Source: Panulirus ornatus (lineage: Eukaryota; Arthropoda; Malacostraca; Decapoda; Palinuridae). Taken from it: 64,000 bases of DNA. The translations under genes and the position numbers were made by a program. Positions within the stretch are counted from its first letter, which is position 1, and every line of letters begins with the position of its first letter. The stretch is from contig NC_092251.1 of NCBI RefSeq assembly GCF_036320965.1, forward strand, positions 2,950,001 to 3,014,000. Direction: 5' to 3'. This document shows positions 34,904 through 46,467 of the stretch, in pieces. The notes beneath the pieces are model-generated. The model was not told the origin of the DNA and made no database searches. It saw only the letters and a list, made by a program, of their open reading frames with translations.

Positions 34904-37631
34904 AACATTTCTGACATCATGTAAAGAAAATAAACTTATGACAGATTCTTGCGAGTTACTTAACAGAAGCATACTTTAGAATTACGAACAAATGCAATAG
35001 ATTATCTATTAATTGGTGTTCAAGCTGGGGGAGTATCAAGACAAGTGAAAATTTAACATTTTTTAACAGTTCCAGACGAGAACTGTTGAAAAGTTCATAT
35101 CTGAAGTTTCATTGGTAACATTAAGATTACCTGACAGAATAGTTGTTATATACTGAACTTCATCAAAGGATTGGAGGTACCATAGATTACGGGCACCGCA
35201 GAATTACTAAGGAAGTTTGATACAGTCAGGTTAAGTCACTACCCTGGGGGACGACGACGTATTGTTTTACATCCCTGTGTTGGTTCCGTCCCCTCCTGAT
35301 GGCACTTGCATCAAGCGACGTTATTCATATTTAGTTTCTAATCGATCCAGGTTCCTAAATTGCTTTTGTTTAGGTTGAAACACGATGGTGGTGTTTTCAC
35401 CAAGATGGTATGTACGCATTTCTATTCTTTTTTTTTTTATGTTTTCTCTGGTCATTTGCGTCTCGCTAATTTTATGTTGCGTCGCGTTCGGTCTGGGAGT
35501 AATGCAGGATTCTTTGCATCGATACGAAACATCTTTTTTCTTTCAGTCACTCCGAAGCCGTCTCAAATTCTGCTCTTCACCGTTTCAGTATTCTCGATCC
35601 CTTGCCGGCCTGAACATTCGCATTTCGCCTGAACATTATAAATGAAAGTATGTCAGGATTTCCACAGTCCTGTGTATCCAAAGTCTCAATGTGGTTCGAG
35701 ATTATGTATCCTCTCTGTCTTCCACGTGGGTTCGACTCTCGGCTTTAAATACCACAGTGTCCCAGCCAAATGCTTTAAGAACAGATTGATTGGTGGACTG
35801 ATTGATGGTCGGTTTAATCGTAGATTTCTGTTTATGTAACCAAGTAAACAACCACTCCTACAGACAGATATGAGGACTGATATAGAGACAAATACATATG
35901 TGAACACATATATACATGTATTCCATGCTATGGTCAGGTCATTGCATCAACTAACACGATGATGTTGCAACCGTCCTTTCTTGCATATGTTTGGAGTTGC
36001 ATACTTATGCATGTGTATTCTTAATCGTGCGTGCGTGAGTGTGTGTGTGTATGATGTATTCGATACACATGGTTAACGCCCGACTGGCGAGGATGGCTCG
36101 TAACGTCTCGACATTCCCTCACGATCTTGCCTCTGTGTCATGGACTGGGCGTGAGTGATTGAGGCTCGCTTGACCTGAACATTCGTAGAATATTCTGGTC
36201 AGGGAAGGGTTCTGTTATGTATTCCTATTGCCAGTTGTTCATTAATGACTGGCCTCGTACTTAAACTTGATATGGAGTGTATTCATAACCAGCATCTCTT
36301 TTGTTTCAAATCTTTTGTTTTACGTCTGACTGTAGTGAATGCTCTTCAGCTGTTTGGGTCTGCTTTTTTTTTTTTTCTTTAATTTCAGTTTCTCATTCTC
36401 TGATGAGTTTTGCATTCGTCTATTGTCCAGACTTTATCGTGACAGTTGTTTGTTCCATGTGCGATAAACATGTCCTTTCTGTCGTGATCAACGTGTGGTT
36501 ATCCCTACGCGAAATATGTTTGCCATATTTTGTATATCATGTTCAATGCGATGTAAGATTAGATAAGTGTTTGAGCACATTGTACGCATCTTTTATGTTG
36601 GTTGGAATGTCAGTTTAGAAAGTAGTATAACCATTCTTTAAGCATGACATGTGTGAACAGCTTAGAAATATTTTGGTCTTATGTTGGACGAGTAATTTTT
36701 GATCGTATATGACGAATGTTGGATGTGTAAGTGGTTTAGAAGGTGATGAGAGTACGTGTTGTTTAAGAAGTGCTTTATATCCTATTTGACGTATATTGGA
36801 TGTGCAAGTGCTTTATAAATCGTTCAGATCAAACGGTCTGTGTCTTGGTATGTTGAGAATGTGGGTACTTAAAAAAGTTTTGCTGACGACATCTGATGCA
36901 TTTAAAATGTGTGTGATTTAGGGAGCGCCTTTAACTATGCCTAATATATGCTAGATAAGGTGGAACAAGATTTCCCATGCATGCAAGCAAACGCTATTTT
37001 CGGAGAAGACAGAAAACTCGCTTCTTTCCTTTCGCTGAAGGAATTCATCTATCGGAAAGCATCTTGAGAAATGACTCAACATCCTAGCAAGCTGCGCAGC
37101 CAAAAGCCACACACAAAAAAAAAAAACATACATCTCGGAGACAACTGGAGCAAAAGTGTTTTATCTAAAGAGATCACATAAAAGGCCAAACATAAGAACT
37201 TCTTCCCACAACCCCTTTTTTTATACTATAATAATCTTGAAAGACCAGGTGAAAGGGAAAAGTACTTACTTTTTCTGTGTAAAAGTACTCACTTTTTCCC
37301 ATAATATATAAGAGCATGCTGGCCGCGTAGCAGTGTATAAATGGGTGTGTGTCGTGAACTATCGGAATTACTTTTGGCTAACAAAGTGTACTCGTTATGG
37401 GGTTGAAGATAATTCATAGCACCATCAGGCTTATCGACCTCTCTAAGGTTCAACCACAGAGTAAGACGGCAGACTGTACGTACGTGTGTTTCTAAAGGAT
37501 GGGGTACAAAGGAGGTCAAACAACAGCAGATCCCTGGGTCTTAATAAGGCTGCTTGTGATGATGGAAGAGGTCAGAAAAGAACAGATTAATCTGGTAATG
37601 CAAGTGTGTATATATATATATACATTTACGA
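34904..37631. other. Unique sequence with faint repeats
   Basis: No gene recognised. At 36690-36880 the words GACGAATGTTGGATGTGTAAG and GACGTATATTGGATGTGCAAG recur about 78 bases apart, a decayed tandem repeat. T-rich and A-rich homopolymers occur at 35427, 36365 and 37115. Confidence 0.45.
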
Positions 37632-37735
37632 ATGTGTAATAAATTACCTCTTGTGAAGTGCTACTTAACATAACAGTACCTTTATATGTGTAATTACCCG
37701 TTTTGTGAAGTGCTACTTAACAATAAATTTCCTTT
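37632..37735. repeat. Two-copy 52-bp tandem duplication
   Basis: TGTGAAGTGCTACTTAACA occurs at about 37652 and 37704 with similar AT-rich flanks (GTAATAAATTACC, GTAATTACCC). Confidence 0.8.
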
Positions 37736-37984
37736 CATCATTGTCGATTATATGATAACTCGGATATAAGAAAACAGCAGAGAGAACCGATTTCGAACCC
37801 TGCGTTCGACTGTATCATGAATATATCAGCAGTCATGAACATGACGCCTGGTAAGATAATCACATGGTGTCAACCGTATGACAAAAGAAGCTGCATATAT
37901 CAGCTAACGTGGATATAGGAAGAAGTCAATACGCCTGTCCCTTTTTTTTTCATAAAGAGTTATGTACTTCCACACACGTGTCCC

Positions 37985-38147
<163 letters not shown>

Positions 38148-38229
38148 AATGTCTCTCCTAGACTGTGGCTGCTGCCGGGTTTTACATAAGGTTTGATCAG
38201 ACTCGCCATTTCCTGGTCCTGCCGACACT

Positions 38230-38395
38230 CGAACATTTTCCCTAAAGAGGTGAGGAGGCCAGAGAGGAAGACGGGTAGGGATATAGGAAGAGAGTGGCAG
38301 AGCGAGGTGGAAGGACGGGGTGTTGGGTGAAAGAAAGAGGAGGAACGTCCGAGAGAAAGTGATGGGAGATGAGGAAGAGGAGGAAGAGGAGGTGG
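38230..38395. repeat. Purine-rich (+) tract
   Basis: GAGGAAG, GAGAGG and GGAAG words dominate. It forms a pyrimidine-coded false frame on the minus strand. Confidence 0.55.
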
Positions 38396-38559
38396 CCTCC
38401 ATTATACAAGCCTTCGATCCTGGTTTGAATATTACAGCCTCAAGATTCGTCGTTTCCCTCAGTGACCTCGGGTTACTCAGGTCATGACCTGCCTGAATCA
38501 CAAAGACTGTTCTGAAAGCACAACATGCCAGTGACGACCAAACAGGTACGACCACACCA

Positions 38560-38735
38560 GTGAATTAAAAAGGTCGTTGTGACAATAAGAAGACGGTCGT
38601 TGGAACAGTAAATGGCGCTCGTTGATGCACCGGGAACAGTCGTTCAGGCAGCGAAGGACATTCGTTGGGGACGTTCGTGAAAGTCGTTGGGAGTGTCGTT
38701 TAGGTAGTGGGGGACGGTCGTTCAAGAAATAAAGA
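38560..38735. repeat. Decayed minisatellite, unit about 22-30 bp
   Basis: The core GGTCGTT or AGTCGTT recurs about eight times with related flanks (GACGGTCGTTGGAACAGTAA, AACAGTCGTTCAGGCAGCGA, GACGGTCGTTCAAGAAATAA). Confidence 0.65.
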
Positions 38736-38844
38736 GAAATCGTCAAGTGAAAATGAAAGAGTGACTTGTTCTCCGTATACCAACAACTTGTCCTTAATGC
38801 CGTATGGACTTGAAGACAAGGAAAAGAGTTATGCTTGCTCTACG

Positions 38845-38897
38845 CAAGGGTCGTAACGTCGAGTTCAAGGGTCGTACCTTCGTGCCTTATGATTCCC
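38845..38897 (-). repeat. 21-bp repeat, about two and a half units
   Basis: GCAAGGGTCGTAACGTCGAG then TTCAAGGGTCGTACCTTCGT: the same motif and spacing as the arrays at 8635 and 17043. Confidence 0.75.
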
Positions 38898-39339
38898 CCT
38901 TAATGCTCTAGGTGTTATGTACTTTAAGTATACAGACATGACCCAAGAAACGTTTTCTTTCCTGACCATTTACGTTTCAATATTCGGCTGACTACTACTC
39001 TCTCACACTCCCTTTCACAAGCAGTAGATGTTCTATAGTGTCGTCATACGAGCCGGGATGTACGTCCACGGCCGTATTGGGACTCCACACAGACCCAGTT
39101 CAGGAACGAGGTTGTTTTGAGAGTGGGACCACGTCCTGTGTCGAACTGCTAAGTGCAGAGGGCCAGACGGTTACATTAGGTAAACATGGCTTCTTACTGC
39201 ATCTTCTTCAGTATTCAAGTCTGTTTCTTCTGGTTCCAGTAACATGGTTTGAATAGAAAGACATGTCATCCCGAGGGAAGTTTCATTTTACGTGAGGGTA
39301 TTATCTACATAGACCAAAAAAAGGGGGGGGGCAGCTTCA

Positions 39340-39341
<2 letters not shown>

Positions 39342-39406
<65 letters not shown>

Positions 39407-39415
39407 TATATATAT
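39342..39415. repeat. (TA)n microsatellite
   Basis: About 30 TA units then a TTATATTATATATA degenerate end. An A7 and G9 run precedes it. Confidence 0.94.
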
Positions 39416-40009
39416 TTGGGGACGGGGATGTGCCCAACTTTAGGTTCATATACCAAGGTTTTATTTCATCTTCTGGTGGTTCTCCAGACCTTTGGTTGAC
39501 ATTTGTGGTAACTTCATCAAAATTCCGCGTTGCAGATACAAAATTCTGATAGAAAAACCTTCAGATACATGTGGGTTGGCTGATCTATTCCAGATGTTGC
39601 TAGCTTCAGAATATATAGTTTTTATATCCCTACGATGATGACTATAAGAAAACGAAAAACCGGTTTGGCACATATTGTTACACTCCATTCTCTTCACCAA
39701 CCCTGATCCAAGACACGAACTCATGACTCCCGAGTTTTGTAAATGCATAGCAATCACTCCCCCAGCTACCATGATGACTAAGTGACTGCTTCTCTTTCTG
39801 GCGGGCCATATTGCCAGCGAACAGAGGGTTGCCCTTACTTGATATCGCCAAGAGTCCTCTACTGACGAGAGAGGAGCCTAACTACACAGCTCCTGAAGGA
39901 GACAATAACTAGAATGGATCCCACTGAACAATAAGAACTCCCTATCCAGTGCCTCGCTGTGATGACGCTCCCTCATAACAACAACCGATATTCAAAACGC
40001 CAGTATCGA

Positions 40010-40012
<3 letters not shown>
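39416..40012. other. Unique sequence, no gene seen
   Basis: A minus-strand frame of about 100 codons at 39461-39772 has no recognised motif. Confidence 0.5.

Positions 40013-40091
<79 letters not shown>
40013..40091. repeat. (CT)n microsatellite
   Basis: About 39 CT units; the first of three CT arrays within 720 bases. Confidence 0.97.
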
Positions 40092-40093
<2 letters not shown>

Positions 40094-40278
40094 CTCCCGT
40101 GTCCCGTCCTCTACAGAGCGGCCAGGCGGGAATATTAGTGTTTTCCACGCGTGATGGAACCAATAAGTGCCCGGCTTTCCTCTGTTGACAAACAAATGCC
40201 CTGTCAAGCGCCCTACTCCACGCTACGTAATGGACAACTCTAATTTAGCTGACAGGAGAAAATGAAGTTGGTTGGCTC

Positions 40279-40280
<2 letters not shown>

Positions 40281-40346
<66 letters not shown>
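40281..40346. repeat. (CT)n microsatellite
   Basis: About 33 CT units. Confidence 0.97.
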
Positions 40347-40349
<3 letters not shown>

Positions 40350-40661
40350 GACACAATTTTCTGATAGTTCGAGGTCATGAGAGGAGACAGACAAACACGC
40401 GTGTAATACCCATCTTTGTCTAATAGTTCGTGGTAACTGTTGCTGGGTAGAGTTGCACAGTGTGGAGAGAAAATGGGGGAAAAAATATGAGAGAGCCAAG
40501 CAAAATCAGACCGTCTACGGCTGGCTCCCCATAAGCCTGTCTCTGGCAATGTCAAAATGATTATAGGTATTAGGGCAGTTGGGTTTTCTTTGGCGCAGAG
40601 TCAATATTTATTGTAGCCAGCCTCGCGTCCCTTCCCTTGGTCCCCCCTAATCTAAGGCTGC

Positions 40662-40664
<3 letters not shown>

Positions 40665-40733
<69 letters not shown>
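40665..40733. repeat. (CT)n microsatellite
   Basis: About 34 CT units. Confidence 0.97.
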
Positions 40734-40737
<4 letters not shown>

Positions 40738-40839
40738 CCTAGCTTCTGCTCCTCCCTTAAAATGCTGGCAACACTCTCATTGTTGACATAAGATGGAAGA
40801 TTAGCTAATCCACTTCATGCAAGGACAAACGAATATTTC

Positions 40840-40841
<2 letters not shown>

Positions 40842-40915
<74 letters not shown>
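40842..40915. repeat. (TA)n microsatellite
   Basis: About 37 TA units. Confidence 0.97.
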
Positions 40916-40920
<5 letters not shown>

Positions 40921-41199
40921 TTCTACCGGTGAGGACAGAATAGCCTCTTAAAAACGACAGGCTATGGGAGTCGAGTAAATATAAGGGGGTAAAGAATAAT
41001 ACCAACACACTAGCTATGGTGAGAAAAAAAGCTCAAGTCGGTCATTTCTCAATCATGCATCTTTCACACGTTTCACACTCGCATAGTGGCCTGGTGGGTG
41101 CAAAGGAATCGGTGACTGAAGTCTGAACAGATTTTGACAGGTCCTGTATGGTAGAATACGAGATGCTGAGTAATTGATGCTGATGCTGAATGTGTGTCC

Positions 41200-41201
<2 letters not shown>

Positions 41202-41260
<59 letters not shown>
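41202..41260. repeat. (GA)n microsatellite
   Basis: About 29 GA units, opposite in strand sense to the three CT arrays upstream. Confidence 0.97.
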
Positions 41261-41264
<4 letters not shown>

Positions 41265-42435
41265 TGGCGCTTCCAGAAAGATGATACTTGAAGAAAGGCA
41301 AGAAACTATGTTACAGAACAAATGTCTGTTTACAAGACGGCAGACAATGACGAAAGTTGATAATATTAAGGTCTCCACTATATACAGGAATGTCAGAAAT
41401 AAAGTATTCGCCATACCTAAAGAGATGCGGATGAGGAGGAATGATAAAAAGAGCAGACACTGAGCACAGTGATAACTGATGGACAAAATGATGCTATGCA
41501 GAACAGAACATAGAGAGATTGAAGGCTTCTGGTTGATAGGCACACTTTAAAAGGGGGAGGAAGCCGTAGATTTACTAGAATGTAACTAGTTGTGGTTTTT
41601 GTTTTCCTCTTCTACAACAAGAGCATTAAGTGTGTCGAATTCTGCAGGGCTGCACCAGTCTGAGATCAGTATTACCAACCTGACACGAGAGATTACTGAT
41701 TAAGACAAAATGTCACAAAAATAGGCTTTCATTTCCGACCCCTTCCCCTGGGTAAATTTAAATGGTATTCTAGTTCCTGAGAATAGAGGGCAGGCAAGAT
41801 GGATGTGTGTGCTCTGTCAGGAAATTGTTCAAGATGGCTTTCGAAGGAGTCCAAATCACCACACTGGATTTACAGTAATTAGAGGCAGTGTTATACTCAC
41901 ATACTAAGGGTATGAAGCTAATCTGTGGTTTTACCTTACGACACAGGATAGTGGATCAAGAACAGTGTCTTGCATCAGGACACAAGGTTTAAACAAACTT
42001 TAAGACTACATCCAAAGCTCAGAGAACACTAACTCTAATAATTTGCTTTTTGAGTGAATCACAAACATTAATTATCCTCTTATCTCGCTCGAGACTTGCC
42101 TTAATGATACATTACTATGGACTATGTAAACATTTGGTGGGATGATGAGTGTCAATTAACACTCATGAGGCGGTGAGAGAGTGTTAACTCTGGCGGGGTA
42201 GCCAGTGTGTCTTAACTCTAGTGGTATTCACATAAGCTTTAATGAGACAGAGTAAAACCGGCAATTCTGACACGAAGGGTGTGAGATTGTAACGACCTCC
42301 ACTTAAACACAGCCTAGTTTGGCAGTACCCCTTTGGGAGGCTGCATTCTACGAAACCTTGTGTATATAAGATTACGAGAACAGAAGGATCCAGACAACGA
42401 TTACCTCAAAGGAAAGGGAATAAGAGTGTGAATCG
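41261..42435. other. Unique sequence, no gene seen
   Basis: No recognised exon, RNA or repeat. A faint TGAGTGTCAATTAACACTCA palindrome lies near 42148. Confidence 0.5.
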
Positions 42436-42436
42436 G

Positions 42437-42502
42437 CTCGCAGAAGCGGAAATTGAACCCTGGTCCTCTGATAAACCTTGCTAGCGACGCTGACCAACAC
42501 CA
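42437..42502 (-). mobile_element. Possible tRNA-derived SINE head
   Basis: On the minus strand TGGTCAGCGTCGCTAGC resembles an A box. About 40 bases on, GGTTCAATTTC is one mismatch from the B box consensus. Between them, AGAGGACCAG resembles the variable and T-stem approach seen in tRNA-derived SINEs. No full cloverleaf or CCA end is seen, so a functional tRNA gene is unlikely. Confidence 0.4.
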
Positions 42503-43014
42503 ATGATAAATTCCTTATACCTAATACACCATTGTCACCCTTCCTTGAGAACATGAATTACTGGTGCCTCGAATATCTCTTCCGTGAGGGGTCTCAGGAC
42601 AAGCATACACTCTGAGAATTTATGTTCAGGAAGAAACATCTTCCTGCATTTCTCTTCCTTTTTTCTTATGATGGATAAGGTTTGGATTCAGGAGGGACAC
42701 CTCTTGTGGTGTTGGTCCTGAACACATACCCTGAAGAGCGTGACAAACTTTTCTCATGACTAGCAACTTGTGTGTGTGTGTGTGTGTCAGCCTGTTGATA
42801 TATCGCTCCTGACTGTTCGTTACATTATTCATAGACCGTCCGTAGTGTCTAAGACAGTTGGTCAACTCTCCTGTATCACAGTTGCGAGTTACATACAATA
42901 CTTTTGTACTCGAAACCACTACAGCATCGGAGATGTATTTCCAAGCCTAAGTTTCCCCATGGCTGTCAAAGGAAGACTGATATTCACAGGATTCCAACTG
43001 TAAATAGATTTCTT

Positions 43015-43215
43015 TTTAAGGTCGACGCAGTCGAATGTTGTCGAGTTATCTGGTCGATAAGTCTTCTTCATGTTCTGGTATGGTCGATACAGTCAAATCT
43101 TATATTGTGATCTGGTCAACCCGGCGAATAATTTTGGTTTGATCTGGTCAAAACAATCTAATGTTATGGCCTAATCTGGTTGATACAGTCAAATCGAATG
43201 ATGTGACCTAAGGGT
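43015..43215. repeat. Decayed minisatellite, unit about 35 bp
   Basis: Variants of TGATCTGGTCGATACAGTCAA followed by ATNTTAT recur about five times (TTATCTGGTCGATAAGTC, TGATCTGGTCAACCCGGCG, TAATCTGGTTGATACAGTCA). Confidence 0.65.
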
Positions 43216-44189
43216 CAATTCCGTTAACGCTCGAGATATAATAAGATTAAGTAGAACGCTATAGCATCAGATACCTTAAGTTATTCTACGTGGGTACTGC
43301 TCAAGTCTCGAAGGCTCACGGTGTCAACTTGATATAACCCTAAGTCTTAATGACCATCAGCAGCAAACAATGAGATTCCTGTAGTCCATACCCAAAGAGT
43401 AAAGGTTATCTCGAACTCTTCAAAGCCCCGCAACACTAAATCGTCTATCCTCCATTTTGCCTACCGTATATAATAAATATATCCATTACCTCCGGTATGT
43501 AATCTATCACTGATCAAGATTTGTAAACAGTTTACATGTTATGTGTACTGCTGACCCCATCATTCATCGTACCCGAGTTCTTGTCAACAGAAGACTTGTT
43601 ATGTTAACGCTGTCACCTCCTCATTAAGACCCGGTTTCTTAAACCTTTTAGTTGCACAATTCTCTTTTACGCCACCGCCCACAGGATGGGTAGGAACATG
43701 CAACAGACTCGTCGCAATTGCAACAAAAATCAATCCTTTACTTTGTGTACCAATTCACATAAAAATCTTCAATCTAACGTTGTAAACTACCTTGACTTTG
43801 ATCGCCTTTCGTATATTCCAATGCCTCAAAGACACGTGGGTTGAAATACATAGGCTAACATTACTTCAGAAAAATGTGTTCGCATTCATGTTCACTAATG
43901 ATTGGAACACTTCAGACTAACTATAACGGACGAATTTCATCAGATTTTACGTTTTTCCTTCTTTTTTCACTTTCGATGTATTACACATGACGGGAAAATC
44001 TGTGATCAAGATTTTCATTGGCGTAGTTATCCTCAAAACCAGTGAGGACTGTCGAGTCAGCGTGCTGACCATGGAACAAGTTCAGAAAACAGACTCAGGA
44101 TAACCTGCACGTAATTCTGGAAATCCAGTTGAGGAAGGGATTAAGCATATCTAAAAAAAGGCAAGGGAAAAGACTTTCCAAAGACTGAG
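43216..44189. other. Unique sequence, no gene seen
   Basis: AT-rich with no recognisable feature. Confidence 0.5.
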
Positions 44190-44480
44190 ATTATCTAAGC
44201 ATCCCCAAGATGCTACCGGAAGCTTGAAGGATTAGAGAGAATCAGGAATATAAGATTATTCAGAAACTAGAAATTAGATTGTTAGATTATTCAAGAGTCT
44301 GAGGTTAAAAGATTATTCGAAAGCCTTTCGTAGGGATTTCGAAGAACTTGGGATTACATCACGGCATTATTCGAAAGCTTGTCAGGGATGTTGCCGAGAG
44401 AACAAAGGACTAAATGCTAGACTGCGGAATTATCCAAGAGCTTATCTAAGATGCTGCAGGAAGCGCTCGAAGGATTAGAG
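44190..44480. repeat. Decayed tandem repeat around GATTATTC
   Basis: AGATTATTCAGAAACTAG, AGATTATTCAAGAGTCTGAG, AGATTATTCGAAAGCC, GCATTATTCGAAAGCTTG and GAATTATCCAAGAGCTTATC occur in succession at irregular 25-65-base spacing. Confidence 0.6.
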
Positions 44481-44639
44481 ATTAGATTATAAACTTAGCC
44501 AAGGAGAGGGGAGAGGAACTTGGCAGGATCAGGGAGTAAATTAAGGATAATGGGCTGCAGTGGGAAGACAGGACGCACCTGACGGGGATAAATAATGTTT
44601 ATGGTGGAAGAGTCTCAGCAAGTTTGTTGAAGATTGGTG

Positions 44640-44960
44640 GCAGGGCGTATGGCAGGGGTGTGTGTATAGGGGTATTGCGAGAGGGTGTGGGTATTTCTAT
44701 TCCATGTGTGTGTGATGTAGAGGGTGTGTCTGTATGTGTGGATGCGCTGTATATGTGTGTACTGTTGTCTACTGTATACATGTTTTTGTACTGCGCAAGT
44801 GTGGTTGTGGGTATTTTTGTGTTATATGTATGTATGTGTGTGTGTTTATGGTGTGCATCAATGTAAGGGGTGTGCGTTTTTTTAATCTAATGATGTGTGC
44901 GTGTGTAAGTTTACCGATGTGTGCGTGTGGGAGTTTATGTTTTTTGTGTGCGTGTAGGGA
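44640..44960. repeat. TG-rich low-complexity DNA
   Basis: Interrupted TGTGTG and GTATGTG words over about 320 bases, giving Cys/Val-rich false frames. Confidence 0.65.
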
Positions 44961-45640
44961 GGAAGTTGTGAAACTTTCAGTGCAAGAGAACGTAAAGAAT
45001 ATGATGGACACGACAGGGGTGGCTGGGCTAGGGCAAGGCGACAGGTGCATGTGTGACGAGGGAGAGGAGGTCGTGGTAGAGACTGGTCCTCGAGGATCGT
45101 TGGGAGGATTATGACTTCGTAGATGGTGCCAGGATGCCAAGGAGGAGGTAGAATTATGGCGGAGGTGTTGACTCAAGATGATGAAGAGTGAGGTACGAGC
45201 GGGTTCCTGGTAGGGAGGGAGACGAAGGTATGATAAATGAAAGAGAGTGTAGTGGATGACTGGAAGGGACGGCTAACAGTGTTGGTGCATGTGAGGGTAA
45301 ATGAGGTGATGATAGCGAGGGTGTGATGTTGGATGCTGGTAGTAACGATGAGGAATGGACGTGACACATGCATCGTGGAATGCGACAGCAGATTGGACTC
45401 GTGTGACAAATCATATTGGACTGGAGCAGTATGGGGCGCAAATGGAGGCTGAAGATAAGGGTCATTTTATGATCTTTCTTGATAGTGACTGATTATGATC
45501 ATCATGATAGTGGGTCAGGGAATTACCAGCTGGTGTAACGTGACTTGGTGCTGCCTTTCGAGGGACTGATGGTGAAGATGCCTCGCTAATGCTAGAAATG
45601 TTTACTGGAAAGGAGGACTGTTCTACCACGGGCGACGTCG
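44961..45640. other. G-rich unique sequence
   Basis: GAGG, GGTG and GATGATG words. Overlapping frames on both strands have no recognised motif. Confidence 0.45.
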
Positions 45641-45644
45641 CTAA

Positions 45645-45803
45645 CACCATCACCGCAACTCTCCACCATCACTAATAGGAACACCACCACCACCACCAAC
45701 AACAGTGACACCTCCTCCACCACAGCCATCACCACGACCATCACCACCACAATGACCAGCAGGCAGCAGCACCACCACCCATCACCAGCACCACCGCAGA
45801 GGT
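45645..45803. repeat. (CAC/CAT)n trinucleotide-rich repeat
   Basis: Imperfect ACC, CAC and CAT units over about 160 bases with AGCAGC interruptions. On the minus strand it reads as a Val-rich hydrophobic false frame. Confidence 0.85.
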
Positions 45804-46426
45804 GACGTCGTTTCAGTGATGACGCTACCAGACCCAACAAACATATTAGCCCCCTGGCAGTGAGGGAGACGGTATCGGGTTGCCAGTAATGGTGGAGCCC
45901 TCCTCTCCCTCCCCTACCACCTCCCAAGTTATGAGAAAAGTTACTCACACGTGTAAATAGTCTTTTTATACCCCCGTGCTTATATCCAATTTGTCAAGTA
46001 TTCCGTCCTTTTTATTTCATTTTTTTCTTTGTCAGCCTCTCCCTCTTTGATGTGTTCACTACTGCAAGTTCCGTCATTAAAAGTTTCCCCACCCGTCTAC
46101 GAGCCAGAGGAGCTGAAAATACATATTTATATGTATAGATATAGATATGCAACACAGGAAAAACTGGACTTCGTTCCAAGTTTTTACACTGATCATGGAA
46201 GCAGAGGTATTATGTGCACGTCTTTCTCCTCAAGTCATTTGTCTATCTACTCTCGCCACACTAATCTTTGTCTCTCATCATTTTCATTAAGACAACGCCT
46301 CAAAAGGACTGGTAGTATGTTGCTAGTTGTATTGCTCTGTGTGCTTATATGCCATCAGTAAGATGTGAGCAACTACTTATGTCTAACAATAAACCAGGCA
46401 GTTCATAATTCTGGTGCGTTTATATA
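45804..46426. other. Unique sequence upstream of LINE copy 2
   Basis: No gene recognised. A short ATATGTATAGATATAGATATG stretch lies near 46129. Confidence 0.5.
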
Positions 46427-46430
46427 TATG

Positions 46431-46467
<37 letters not shown>
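46427..46467. repeat. (TA)n at LINE copy 2 5' junction
   Basis: TA units with TATGTATA and TACATA interruptions ending exactly where the LINE homology starts (GGTTTCAG). Confidence 0.9.

Noticed and set aside
37780..37815. tRNA B-box-like word TTTCGAACCCTGC
   Set aside because: No A box or stem partners at the right distance on either strand.
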